A DNA stretch of 64,000 nucleotides from Sternotherus odoratus. Lineage: Eukaryota; Chordata; Testudines; Kinosternidae. This document shows, piece by piece, positions 53,545-64,000 of this stretch. The first letter of the stretch is position 1. Each line of letters opens with the position of its first letter. The position numbers and the translations under genes are program-made. The notes beneath the pieces were generated by a model. The model made no database searches and was not told the origin of the DNA. It saw nothing but the letters and a program-made list of their open reading frames with translations. Location of the stretch: assembly GCA_032164245.1 (NCBI GenBank), contig JAVMKO010000170.1:1-64000 (forward strand), in the 5' to 3' direction.

Positions 53545-54425
53545 GTTATCTCTTCTCCCTGCTTCAGAAAAGAGAAACTAGAGCAGAGGGGTTTCTAAAC
53601 ACCCTCCAATCCAGCCAACACAGACTTCTCTGAGGGATTAACTTTTCCTTCTCCTTTATGACTCTTTAATGCAGCTGGAGATACCCATCCCTAGAGACCC
53701 CTTCCCACAGAGCACACAGCCCTAGTGCAGAGAGAGAGCTGGGGGCTGTCGGGTTGTTGTGGGCAAGTCATGAATGGGATGAACTGAAAATCCACTAGAG
53801 CCATGGCCCCCCTTGCTCACCCCCAAGCAGCTTTGACTCTTGATGACTGTGATGCTGAGACTCCACTGCCTCAGCATCCTCCTCCTAGTGGAGGCTGGTT
53901 TTTTAGACCCTTGTTCATAGTTCAGAGCCCACCTCGTGCATCCCGGCCCAGCCACTCACCTTCTGCCCCTGGTGAACCAGCTGGTGGGCTGCACCCACAG
54001 ACAGACACTTATACCGCTCCCCTCAGAGCAGCAGCTGCAGCTGTTGGCAGCTAATCCCCACCTAAGGCTGGGGGAAGGAGCTGGGATCACTTGTTATTTC
54101 TCCCCCACATCGAGTCTCACTGGGTTTGGACACATTTCTCTCTCCACCTGATTTCAATTCACAGCCCCTCCCCCATTTCTGCTTTAGGCCTCATTCCTGG
54201 ACAGATGTGAACAAAGAAACTTTTGGTGACCACTCACAGCTACTTCCCTGGAGAGTTTTTAATGTAATCATTGCTGCCTCTGACCCCTCTGAAAAACAGC
54301 CGATTTTATCCCCAGGCGCTTCATCCTCCTCCATAACTGGAGGTGAAGGCAAGCACCAGATTTCAGTTCAGCTTTTTCGATGTGACACATGGACAATCAC
54401 CTGCCTAGAAAGTGTCTAAATCCCC

Positions 54426-54463
54426 TAACCCAGTGGTTGATGGATCAAAACCATTCTCCGCTA
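54426..54463 (+). pseudogene. Initiator tRNA-Met 3' fragment
   Basis: TAACCCAGTGGTTGATGGAT then CAAAACCATTCTCCGCTA matches the second half of the intact iMet gene at 55213 with several changes. The first half is missing where duplication copy B ends. Confidence 0.85.
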
Positions 54464-54745
54464 GCTTGTGTTTTATTACTTACAGCCCTGGAAATCATTC
54501 AGCCCGCCTTGAATTGTTCTGTATATTAAAGAGGGACAAATTCCCTCTCTGTTTACACTTCCACAGTGATTAAAGGAAGAAATAAAACCCCAGCAAAGCC
54601 CTATCCCATTCCTGTGAAATGAGAGCTGTGCTATGACTCCAATCACATGGTTTGTTCTGCAGCAGAGTCTTTTATTCCTGGAGGAGCAGCAGGGTTCCTG
54701 AGCAGAAGCAGCCTGCTTTATACTAGGCAACTTTAACAAGTCATC
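54430..54745. repeat. Local duplicate of the iMet downstream flank
   Basis: GTTTACACTTCCACAGTGAT and AAAGGAAGAAATAAA, TATGACTCCAATCACATGG and GCAGCCTGCTT appear in the same order after both iMet copies (partner 55255-55760), so a block of at least 300 bp including the tRNA was duplicated. Confidence 0.85.
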
Positions 54746-55212
54746 TGAAAGTTTCAGATCTTACTCCTTTGGAAAGTCGGCACCGCTGTCAAGCACAGAC
54801 CTCATGTCCCCCCCAGATTTCTTTGTTTCCCTGCAGAAAAATGACTCTCTCATGGGGAAGCAAAGGGAAGCCGCAAGAGTGGTCATGCGCCCCTCCCCAA
54901 CAGCACAAAAATGTTTTTTAACCTCGGAGAAGGCAGCAGAGAGGGGCAGTTTTACCACTGAGTCTGTATCCCAGGGGAGGGGGACTGCCGGGTGCTCTCC
55001 CATCTCTTTGCACACAGTGGCCTGTGCTCCCCACTGCCATGCTGGAGCCTCCACATTTATTTATTGACAAAGACATTTTGCAGAATTTTAAAATATGGTG
55101 CAGAGAAGTTTTATTGTATTTTATTTTTTTGTGCAGAATCCCCTCAGGAGTAAAACTTACTCAGCCAAACTCAGCTGCTCTGTGAAGAGATCCTACAGGT
55201 AAACTTAAAGGG

Positions 55213-55284
55213 AGCAGAGTGGCGCAGCGGAAGCGTGCTGGGCCCATAACCCAGAGGTCGATGGATCGAAACCATCCTCTGCTA
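55213..55284 (+). tRNA. Initiator tRNA-Met (CAT)
   Basis: AGCAGAGTGGCGCAGCGGAA opens a 72-nt gene essentially identical to the vertebrate initiator: A1 pairs with T72, the anticodon stem has the GGG-CCC signature (CTGGG-CCCATAA-CCCAG), and the T loop is ATCGAAA in place of TTCGA. All arms are intact. No strong T-run is seen close downstream. Confidence 0.96.
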
Positions 55285-55559
55285 GCTTATTATTACAGCT
55301 CTGGAAATAATTCCACCTGCCTGTATTTGTTCCACATAGAAAGGGGGAGCAAATTCTCTCCCTGTTTACACTTCCACGGTGATTAAAGGAAGAAATAAAG
55401 CCCCAGCAGGGCCCTGCCCCTCCAAGGCTTCCAGCCACTGCAGTGGTGAGAGTGGCAGCAGACCCCCAGGGTTTCCCCCTCCACAGTGGGACCTTTGGCA
55501 CTTTCCCCCTCCCCACCTAGCAGTTGGTGCTGGGACCCAATGGCTTTCACCCCCCCCCC

Positions 55560-56317
55560 CCAGATTCTCTCAGGGTTATTTGTGGTATAGGTTGGGGGTT
55601 ATGACTTTTTGTTTCATGCCCATGACTTTTACTAAAAATACCCAGGATTCAATCATCGGCTTATGACTCCAGTCATACGGTTCCTTCTGTGGCAGGGTCT
55701 TTTTCCCTGGAAGAGCAGGGTGGTATTTCCTGGGCAGAGGCAGCCTGCTTCACACTCTGCAAGCCATCTGCAAGAGGCAAACTTTACTCGGGGGCGGGGA
55801 ATTCTGTGGTTTTCCTGACTCAGCGAATCAAAACGGACGTGCATTGGTCTGCACTGCTGGGGCTCGTTATCGAGCAGACCCCGTCATTGCCATTAGTAGT
55901 GTAGACAAGCCTTGAGACTCAGAGCTTGCTATTGGGAAGTGTTGCCTTTAGAGACATCCAGGGGGTGGTGTGGAATTGTCCCAGGTTACTGGGTGGGGCC
56001 TTGAGTGGGTTCTGTGCTGTGTTGTTGAAAAGGAACCCCAAGATATTGAACCTGGGCCATGTTCCTGCCGACTCTGACAGAAGGGTGACAGACAGAAACA
56101 GGGAAAGGGGAGGAGCTCCAATGAACTTGTGCAATTATTCAATGAGGGGGGGCCTGGCAGGAAGGAAATTCCTCTGCAAGCCCCCTTGGCAGAGAGGGGG
56201 ATCTGTGATGTCCTCCGCACTGGAGATACAGGCCAGGGATGGGGCAGTAACTGGAGTGAGGCAGAGTGGAAGTGTGTCTGGCTCCTGCCGGGCTGTGTGG
56301 CTACCAGACATACTCCT
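55560..56317. other. No recognised gene
   Basis: Contains the rest of the duplicated iMet flank to about 55760. A 131-codon frame at 55926-56321 has no domain. Confidence 0.4.
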
Positions 56318-56783
56318 CTGAGCGGCATGGTAAGGAGGTGGGCAGGGGGTCTTGGGTGCAGTCAGGGGTCAGGGAACAGTGGGGGGGTTGGATGGGGTGG
56401 AGGTTCAGGGGGGCAGTGAACAGTTTGGGAGTGGGGCATTGGATAGGGAGTGGGAGTCCTGGGGGGCCTGTCAGGGGCTGGACATGTGGATGGGGTCAGG
56501 GCAATCAGGGAACATGGCGCGGGGGGGTTGGATAGGGGTGGGGTACCAGGGGACAGTTAAGGTCAGAAAGTCTTTGGAGGGGCAGTCAGGGGACAAGGAG
56601 CAGGGGGTTCGATGGGTTGGGGGTTTTGAGGGGGTTGTCAGGGAGCAGGGGAGGGGAGGGGGCAGATAAAAGGTGGGGACAAAGCTGTTTGGGAAGGCCC
56701 AGCCTTACCTACTTGGCCCTCCATACAGTTTTGCAACCCCGATATGGCCCTTGGGCCAAAAAGTTTTCCCACCCCCGGTTTAG
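56318..56783 (-). mobile_element. Truncated inverted hAT-family copy
   Basis: Ends TTGGGCCAAAAAGTTTTCCC plus ACCCCCG, the inverted terminus of the 9090 element. The interior GGGGTTGGATGGGGTGG and CAGTCAGGGGACAAGGAGCA matches that family. The other terminus is missing. Confidence 0.7.
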
Positions 56784-56969
56784 AGGGACACAGTCACTCT
56801 CCCCAGTCCTGTGCTCTCCAAGCTGCCCACTTCCCACACTGCTAGGATCCTTTCCTGATCTCCCCTGACTCCTGGGTTCCCCTCCCAACACTGTCCAACT
56901 CCCGTACTCCCAGGATCCCTCCCTCTTCCTTCACTTCCTGCCTCCCCTCGGAGCAAAAGCTCTGTTCTC

Positions 56970-57041
56970 TTCCCACACCGGGAATTGAACCCGGGCCACC
57001 TGGGTGAAAACCAGGAATCCTAACCACTAGACCATGTGGGA
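56970..57041 (-). tRNA. tRNA-Glu (TTC)
   Basis: The minus strand starts TCCCACATGGTCTAGTGGTT. Acceptor TCCCACA/TGTGGGA, anticodon arm CCTGG-TTTTCAC-CCAGG (TTC) and T arm CCGGG-TTCAATT-CCCGG are fully paired. TTTT follows about 12 nt downstream on that strand. Confidence 0.95.
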
Positions 57042-57120
57042 CTGGTAGTCCTAAGCACACCTAAGCCAACCACTCATGAGAGCAGCAGCGCCACCCACTT
57101 CAATCAGCACTCAAGCCTTA

Positions 57121-57300
<180 letters not shown>

Positions 57301-59056
57301 TGTACATGGTGTTGGCTGCTCAAGTTACTAATCTGGGTGTAAAAAGACAGTTATTGTTGTAATGCAGATGTAGTCCTGGTGCAGTGGTTGGCATTAGCTT
57401 TCCCCTCCACCTGACCTACCCTCCATCACTTTTCCTAGTCTAAATAAACCCTGAGCATCACGGTGATACTGTTCCCCCATTTCACAGCAATTGTTAGTCA
57501 TCAAATTCCCCAAGTTAGAACCAAATTGTTTCATTCTCAGTTGGGCTGATGTTGCTCCAGGTTGTGCCAGGGATCAGATATTTTTACTACCATTTTCCTA
57601 ACAGTAAGCACTGATCTCAGCCTGGGTCTGGGTATCACAGGTGTTGCTAGGAAAGGGAAGTGAATGGTTCTAGGTCCAGTGATCCTCGTTCAAATCAAAC
57701 CAGAACCTGAGAATCCTTCCCTTTTTCAAGGCTGTGGGACGGGAGACATTTAAAAGAGCTCTCTGAGCTACAGCACGTGGCTAAGTAAAGAGAAAAAGCC
57801 TTATATTCTCCCTCGTTGGTTGCTGGGTTTACTCCTGAAGCACTTGCCACCCACATAGTCCCTATGGCTCATCCCTAACCCTCGATGCTGCTGCTTACAA
57901 TAGAAGGTGAAAGGAGCGGTGGCAGTGCAAGAACCTTCTGGGACACAGATCTGAGGGGTTGGGAGAGACAGATTGTCTGAGACACCAGAGTGCTGTAAAC
58001 TAGGCAGCCACCCCCTAAATCAGGGGCCTGTTCCAGCTCTGAGTCTGGGCTACCACGATCCCTCCCACAGAGCAGGGGGTGCACAGATTACAGCCTGGAA
58101 ATAGGCCTGTGAAATGAACTCCTACTCTCCCTGTCATGGCTTCCCCTAGACCAAGTGACATCCCAGCCAAGATAATCCCAACCCCTATCAGACAGAGGGT
58201 GGGGCAATGAGCTGAGAAAGCACCGTGGCATCACCTGGGGAAATCTAGAGGATTTAGCCCAGTCACCTCTTGGAGCCGTGTAGCTCAGTCTCCTCTGTCC
58301 TTGGCGGTTGGCCTATAGAGGTCAGCTCTTCCTGCTGGTCTCACTGCATGACTTGCCAAAGGAGAAAGTGAGGTGGGAATGGGGTAACAGAGGAAGGTGA
58401 TGCATGGAGGGAAAAGAGACCCTGAAAATCTCAGGGTCTCAGGTAAAACCCAACCGCTCCTATTGGGAAAACTGCGGTGTTGGAGATCTGCAGGGGAAAG
58501 GGACTGTGTGAACTGTCAAGGTGGGGAATGAATAACAATCTACAGCTAGATTCACCTCATTAACCACCCACACAGGCTAATCATCCTGCAGCTAAAAGGG
58601 AAAGTGGGAACAATTCCTTGCTGTTCAGCCATAGAAACAGTGACCCAATTGCACCCCCAGTGAATGTGCCGGGGAAAGCTGGAGTTTTCAGGCAGGTGGA
58701 AATAGCAGATCCTAGAAACACGTGGAGCTTCCCAACCCACTGCTACCACCAGGGGCAGGTGTTGAGCGACTCACAGCACCCCTCCCCCACCATGACCTTC
58801 CAGCAGGGGGTGGCAGCACCCACCACCCAATGCAGGGGAGAGGGCTGAGTGTATCTCTGCACCCTGAGTCCAGGGCATGCACGCTCTCTACCCCACACAT
58901 AGAATCTGGCCCTGCTGCAAAGTGACCCCTAAGAACCAGCAACCCCCAGGACAACAGGTTTGGTCCTCAGAGCAGGGAATGTGTCCCCCATGCTGCTGTT
59001 AGGCCACTGGATAGAGGAGGGCTCTGAGTGTAACCCCCAGCAAACACAGTCCATCT
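57301..59056. other. Intergenic, no recognised gene
   Basis: Mixed-composition DNA without tRNA, exon or mobile-element signatures that I can name. Confidence 0.4.
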
Positions 59057-59128
59057 GGGGATGTAGCTCAGTGGTAGAGCGCATGCTTTGCATGTATGAG
59101 GCCCTGGGTTCAATCCCCAGCATCTCCA
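59057..59128 (+). tRNA. tRNA-Ala (TGC)
   Basis: GGGGATGTAGCTCAGTGG begins a 72-nt gene with G3-T70 identity pair potential (GGGGATG/CATCTCC), anticodon arm CATGC-TTTGCAT-GTATG and T arm CTGGG-TTCAATC-CCCAG. TTTT follows at about +4. Confidence 0.95.
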
Positions 59129-59751
59129 AGTTTTCTTTTCACCCTGCGGCTTTGCTCACACCAGAGAGGATGTTCCCAGCAGTCTCCCTGCAGGAGTTTC
59201 AGTCAGGCTCAGTGAGGGGCAAGCGCCAATTGCATGGACTGTCTGGGTGGGGTTCTGCTCCTAAGTCACCTGGACATTTTTAAGATTTCCCACCTGCTGT
59301 GCTGCTTGGGAGAATGGGGGGTGAGAAGGGAGAATCCTCCAGCCCTGGAGGGAAAGTCCCATCTTCCCAGATGGAGAGGAGAGGAAAGGGAGGGGCAGTC
59401 AATGCTCAGAGAGGAGAGAGGTCAGTGATTTTCACCCCCCAGGGGACACTGTCTTTTTGAGGTGAGTGCAGCTGGCTTGGGAGGGTGCTGAGGATGGGTA
59501 TAAAAAAAGGCTGGAGTCAATGACAGATGAGATCATAGCAGGGTAAGGGGAATGGCAGCTCCACAGAAGGTCCTAGAAGCTCAGATACCCCAGTTATAGG
59601 CACCCTCACCTCACCCACAGAGAGCAAAGACAAAGAAGGTCCCAGCCCCCGCTACAGGGATCCCATGGAGAAGACTCTGAAGTGAGATGAAGATTCCCTC
59701 ACAAAGGGGAGCGGAAATCCCTCAATGTCCTGGAATTTATGTAATGCCACT
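59129..59751. other. Intergenic, no recognised gene
   Basis: No exon or RNA seen between tRNA-Ala and the ERV LTR. Confidence 0.4.
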
Positions 59752-60343
59752 GTTGTGAGGTACTTTGGAGATTGCGAGACAAGGCACACACACGTGGTTA
59801 AGTAAATAAAGTAGGTGAGTTTATTGGAAGGTCCCGGTCCAGGCGCTGAGGGGGCTCATCAGATCAGCGCGACCGCAGAAGGAGTACCCGACCTCTTCGG
59901 AGCCGTAGGCCGGGGAAAAGAGTAAGGAAAGCCCCCAAAGATAGCCCACAGGAGTGGGCTTAAGTACATTCACACATTTACATCTCATACATATTCATAT
60001 CTCATTTGCAAGCAACAATTGATTGGTTACACTCAATGACTACGTACTTCTACCTTAGTTTCCCCAATTAGTTCCCCATGCGTTTGCTTTCACTCAGACC
60101 GGATAAACAGCTAGGAATGTGCTTTCAAGCACACAGAGATAACAAAGAGGGACAGAGAGGAGGAGGGAGACAAAACAAGGCAGTAGCAGGACTGTGTACT
60201 GAGTTCATCCTCTCAAGAGATAACGAGCTTCCGTTACCTTGGGAGCGCTGTTTATGGCCTAGTGCCCTTTCCAGGAGGGGGGCCGAGGGAGCGCTTCCTA
60301 CTGCTAGGCCTTGCACCGTCACAATGTCTTGCGCGTCCTACAC
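59752..60343 (-). mobile_element. ERV 3' LTR (minus strand)
   Basis: The plus strand begins TGTTGTGAGG and ends CGTCCTACA, giving TG...CA ends on the minus strand. An AATAAA (minus) lies near 59820. On the minus strand the preceding GGGAGCGCGGGGTGGAG is a purine-rich polypurine-tract candidate. The start of the LTR (TGTAGGACGCGCAAGACATT on the minus strand) recurs at 63019, marking the other end of the provirus. No convincing target duplication was found. Confidence 0.75.
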
Positions 60344-61500
60344 TCCACCCCGCGCTCCCTCAAGAGACTCCACGGAAAGGGCAGGGAAAGGTGAGTGGCG
60401 GGGACACAAAGCACAAACACGACCGCCACAAACACACAAAAGATAGAAAACACACAAACTAAGTAAACTAAGAAGGAAACCTTGGACAAGGTGGGCAGCC
60501 CAACCTCGGAGCGAACCCACTCAGGACTAAAGCCAACTCTCCCCACGCTTCTGACGAGACTCCAGGGAACAAGAGGGCAACACAAACAACGGGGGCACTG
60601 AGTACCAAGGTGCCCCCTCTCTCCTCTGCACACACACAAGGAAAGGGAGGGTGAAGGAGACAAGCATCAGAGGCACCTGAGGCCTCCCCTGACCCCTGGC
60701 TCCCTACCCAGACACACACAAAACCAACTACAAAACAACACAAATACTCAAAGCCAACACTAGCTCCTCCCTCCCCCCATCGCTTCTTAGATGACTTCAG
60801 CTCCTGCTTCTGTCTTGGAGCAGCTCATCAGACACTGGCCAGGTACGGGGGGAGAGTGGCTTCCGCGATCGCTGTTGCCTCACTTTGCGCCTGTGAAAGG
60901 AGGTGAACAAGCACAGATTACAAAGCGGTCTCTGCCTCCCAGTGGGGGAAGGCAGCCGCCTGGTTCCCATAGGCCACAGCAACCAGCTTCGCATCTCTGC
61001 TGTACCCGTCCAGGGAGTCAAGTGTTAACTCTGCAAACAAAAAGACAAACACTAAACAAGGCGGGCCACCGGCAGCACACCCTGGCATTGGCCAGCCAGA
61101 GGTGTGCGGTCGTGCCCACATCCAGAGAGCCTGGCCCGGACTCAACAATTGGACCAGGTCCTCCACCATCTCGTCTGGCAGCTGATGTACTCACATTCAC
61201 ACACCGTTCGGCTCCGGGCCCTGCCATGCTGACTCATGGCAAGGACCATGCAGGCCAGGGCGAGACTCTGGCCCTGTGCCTCCATGGGGCGCCCCTCCGT
61301 CTGCATCTTGGCGCTTGCCTACGTGGATTCCAACTGCTGTAGGGTGGAAGCCAGTTCACACAAGAAACACTACAAGGAAATCACAAAAAACAGTTAGTTA
61401 GACAGTGTCAAGAGGCCGTCTGGGGGCGGTCCTCCTGGTCTGGTAACATCACAGCCCAGCTTTCCCCTGTAGCAAGGACGGTCTCAGCTTTGGCTTCTCT
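60344..61500 (-). mobile_element. ERV internal region, duplicated post-integrase segment
   Basis: The segments 60800-61250 and 61495-61830 share GGTCGCTGTCTCCT-like phrases, CACAGATTACAAAG and CCTCCCA.TGG..GAAG, so an internal tandem duplication of about 690 bp follows the integrase region. Remaining frames are short and broken. No gag, protease or envelope was recognised. Confidence 0.6.
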
Positions 61501-62841
61501 CTCAGGATGGATCTACCAGATACTGGCCAGGGGAATGCCTTCCGAGGTCGCTGTCTCCTCGCCTTACACCTGTAATATGGGGGAAGAGCGGACACAGATT
61601 ACAAAGAACAACCCCCGCCTCCCACTGGAGGGAAGTGTCAGTCTGGATCCCACAGCTCACAGTACCCAGGGTCTCATCCCCACTGTGCCAGTATGGAGGA
61701 GAGAAGGCCAGCCCTTCCACCAGAGAGGACAAAAAGAACAAGGTGGGTGGCTGGCAGTGCACCGTGGCATGAACAGCCCAGGGATGGGTGGTGGCACCCA
61801 CGGCCAAGACACTAGGCTCGGATGCCATAAGGCGAACCTGGTTCTGTGCGGTGTCCAGCTCCCCTGGCAATTGCTGCAACCGTATGCGCAAGCAGACCAT
61901 CGGTGGGGTCTGCAGGGCCAGCCGTTGGTACGGAGTGTGGGGGCCCACAAAACGGTTATTCAGCAGCCACACTGCTTTCTCAAGCACACCAGACCACCCT
62001 CTTAGAGTCATGGAAGGTGTCAACCGCCTGATTTGATCTTTCAGCAGGCCATTCATGCGCTCAATCAACCCACTTGCTGTGGGGGAGTATGGAAGATGGT
62101 ACAGCCACTCAATGTTGACATCTGACATCAATGTTGACAATCTCGTACACTCTGGGCGGTGAAGTGGGTGCCCTGGTCACTCTGGATACGCCGCAGGGCA
62201 CCATACCGTTGCATCAGGCAGTCGAGGGCTGTCACCGTGGTGGCGGCGTTGGCAGAGGCGCTGGGTGCCACAAACAGCAAGCCTGTGTAGGTGTCCACAG
62301 CAGTGAGGATGTACCGGTGCTTCCTTTCTGGAGGCAGGGGGCCGATGTAGTCCACCTGCCAGTCTTGGCAAGGTGCAGTCGCCCGACTGATGTGGCCCTC
62401 TGGACCTGGGAGGGCCATGGGGGTGAGACGTGTGCACCTGGCGCAGTTGAGGCGGGCGACGCGGCAGTAGGAGAGTGGCAGGTGAAGGCCCTTCTCTCGC
62501 CCGTACAGCTGCGTCGCTAGAGCTCCTCGATGTCCCGCCTCTGCATGTACTTTTTCTGCTAGGGCCAAGCGTGGCCCCTTCGCCAGGGCATCGGCTTCTG
62601 CGTTCCAGCGGGCCTCCAGGGTGTTGGCCTTGGTGTGGGCATCCACGTGCCGTACGGCCAGGGGGGCTGCCCGTGCGTAGGCCAGCAGTTGTTTCCAGAG
62701 GGCTGCACCCCAGAGGGGGCGGTCCGCAAGCCGCCAGTCCTTGGCTTCCCATGTTGTCATCCAAGTTCGCAGTCCCTTGTACACCACCCAGCTGTCTGTG
62801 TACAGGTAGGCTTTCGGGGGGTAGTCCTTCAGGGCCGCCAC
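61501..62841 (-). pseudogene. Defective ERV pol: RNase H to integrase
   Basis: Two overlapping minus-strand frames (62841-62128 and 62140-61502) together cover an RNase H end (TDS motif, His-Val-Asp-Ala-His, a WNAEADALAKG helix), an integrase zinc-binding region (HAEAGH and CARC) and a DDE core: first Asp in WQVDYIGP, second in IQSDQGTHF, the Glu in GLIERMNG. The frame breaks between the second Asp and the Glu, at about 62130, near a short GTTGACATCTGACATC duplication. Reverse transcriptase is missing upstream. The copy is non-functional. The sequence is closest in style to gammaretrovirus-like or unclassified reptile ERVs. Confidence 0.85.
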
Positions 62842-62979
62842 CGCTGTGCAGAGCTCTGCCCATTGGCTTGAGCCCCCGGTGCCCCAGTTCAGTATGATCT
62901 CCTCAGCATAGGGGGCGTAGGCAATGGCCCTCCACTGTCTGACTCCACTGTCTACTACTGTCTGACTCCACTGTCTACT

Positions 62980-63019
62980 ACTAGGCCCCTCAACCGTAAC
63001 AATGTCTTGCGCGTCCTAC
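62980..63019 (-). mobile_element. Residual 5' LTR end of the ERV
   Basis: CAATGTCTTGCGCGTCCTAC then A repeats the outer end of the LTR at 60325-60343. Only about 40 bp remain before pol-region DNA, so most of the 5' LTR, the primer binding site and gag were deleted. A short tandem CTGTCTACTACT lies at the junction (62935-62983). Confidence 0.75.
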
Positions 63020-64000
63020 AATGGGGGATCTGGGGGGGGGGCGAGGGGTGTTTCCCCCGCTCTGGGGTCTATTGGGGGGTTCATGGGGGACCTGGGGGCG
63101 GGGCCGAGGGGTGTTTCCCCCGCTCTGGGGTCTATTGGGGAGTTCATGGGGGACCTGGGGGGGGCCGAGGGGTGTTTCCCCCGCTCTGGGGTCTATTGGG
63201 GAGTTCATGGGGGATCTGGGGGGGGCGGGGGGTCTGTTTCCCCCGCTCTGGGGTCTATTGGGGGGTTCATGGGGGACCTGGGGGGGCCGAGGGGTGTTTC
63301 CCCCGCTCTGGGGTCTATTGGGGGGTTCATGGGGGATCTGGGGGGGGCGAGGGGTGTTTCCCCCGCTCTGGGGTCTATTTGGGGGTTCATGGGGGACCTG
63401 GGGGCGGGGCCGAGGGGTGTTTCCCCCGCTCTGGGGTCTATTGGGGGGTTCATGGGGGATCTGGGGGGGCTGAGGCGTGTTTCCCCCGCTCTGGGGTCTA
63501 TTGGGGGGTTCATGGGGGACCTGGGGGCGGGGCCGAGGGGTGTTTCCCCCGCTCTGGGGTCTATTGGGGGGTTCATGGGGGATCTGGGGGGGGGCCGAGG
63601 GTTGTTTCCCCCGCTCTGGGGTCTATTGGGGGGTTCATGGGGGATCTGGGGGGGCCGAGGGGTGTTTCCCCCGCTCTGGGGTCTATTGGGGGGGTTCATG
63701 GGGGATCTGGGGGGGCCGAGGGGTGTTTCCCCCGCTCTGGGGTCTATTGGGGGGTTCATGGGGGATGGGGGGGCCGAGGGGTGTTTCCCCCGCTGTGGGG
63801 TCTATTGGGGGGTTCATGGGGGATCTGGGGGGGGCCGAGGGGTGTTTCCCCCGCTCTGGGGTCTATTGGGGGGTTCATGGGGGATCTGGGGGCGGGGCCG
63901 GGGGGTGTTTCCCCCGCTCTGGGGTCTATTGGGGGGTTCATGGGGGATCTGGGGGGGGCGAGGGGTGTTTCCCCCGCTCTGGGGTCTATTGGGGGGTTCA
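63020..64000. repeat. About 60-bp G-rich minisatellite, runs off the window
   Basis: Sixteen or so copies of GGGGTGTTTCCCCCGCTCTG plus GGGTCTATTGGGGGGTTCAT and GGGGGATCTGGGG, period 57-62 bp through G-run length changes. The array starts directly at the ERV end and continues past 64000. The Gly-rich and Pro/Arg-rich frames are artefacts. Confidence 0.95.

Larger units (their letters stand above)
49334..54420. repeat. Segmental duplication copy B (tRNA Asn-Ile-Lys-Met block)
   Basis: Direct-orientation partner of 36724-41650. The left edge abuts promoter copy B near 49334. The right edge, at about 54420, falls at the start of an initiator tRNA-Met remnant. Confidence 0.92.

Noticed and set aside
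58266..58300. tRNA-like GTGTAGCTCAGTCTCCTC
   Set aside because: No acceptor, anticodon or T arm follows.
63021..63941. Gly/Trp-rich and Pro/Arg-rich frames
   Set aside because: Translation of the 60-bp terminal minisatellite on both strands.

Overview
This is vertebrate nuclear DNA, most likely from a turtle or a close archosaur-line reptile. The evidence is a CR1-type LINE, Penelope-like elements with a GIY-YIG domain, MIR and tRNA-derived SINE-like repeats, hAT and mariner/pogo miniature elements, a defective endogenous retrovirus, KRAB exons with the reptile-type first exon, and a cluster of eukaryotic tRNA genes. The many GC-rich minisatellites and CpG islands would suit a microchromosome. 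No bacterial or phage signal was seen. Almost all long open frames come from repeats and are not genes.

Layout. 0-9 kb: minisatellites, a hAT element, a broken lipoxygenase gene (PLAT exon and a 122-nt catalytic-domain exon, separated by CR1 and Penelope insertions), a G-rich array, and one NUBP1-like P-loop exon with a frameshift. 9-16.4 kb: a hAT element, a MIR, and a 3.8-kb satellite block in which 46-bp and 44-bp subfamilies of one ancestral repeat expanded side by side. 16-23.4 kb: CpG-rich DNA with a candidate first exon of an unrecognised minus-strand gene, sixteen CCAAT boxes in two outward-pointing blocks of eight, an snRNA-type promoter without a recognisable RNA, and a ZNF143/ETS promoter copy. 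26-27.2 kb: the first two coding exons of a KRAB gene.

29.7-59.1 kb: a tRNA gene cluster (Thr, Ser, Val, Asn, Ile, Lys, Met, initiator Met, Glu, Ala) plus a U1 snRNA gene or variant with DSE-, PSE- and 3'-box-like elements in the right places. About 5 kb carrying Asn-Ile-Lys-Met is duplicated in direct orientation about 12.6 kb apart. In one copy Ile has decayed and in the other Asn has. Between the copies lie minus-strand exons of a KCNAB potassium-channel beta subunit (one with a nonsense codon and a lost acceptor) and several broken copies of centrobin (CNTROB) exons.

57-64 kb: decayed zinc fingers, tRNA-Ala, a minus-strand ERV with a full 3' LTR and a broken RNase H-integrase region, and a minisatellite that runs off the window.

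The combination of ALOX, KCNAB, CNTROB and a tRNA cluster matches the gene neighbourhood of human 17p13.1, but nearly every protein exon here carries a lesion. The window therefore looks like a decayed or duplicated version of that neighbourhood, or one affected by assembly indels. The likely functional content is the small RNA genes, the CpG-island promoters and perhaps the KRAB gene.
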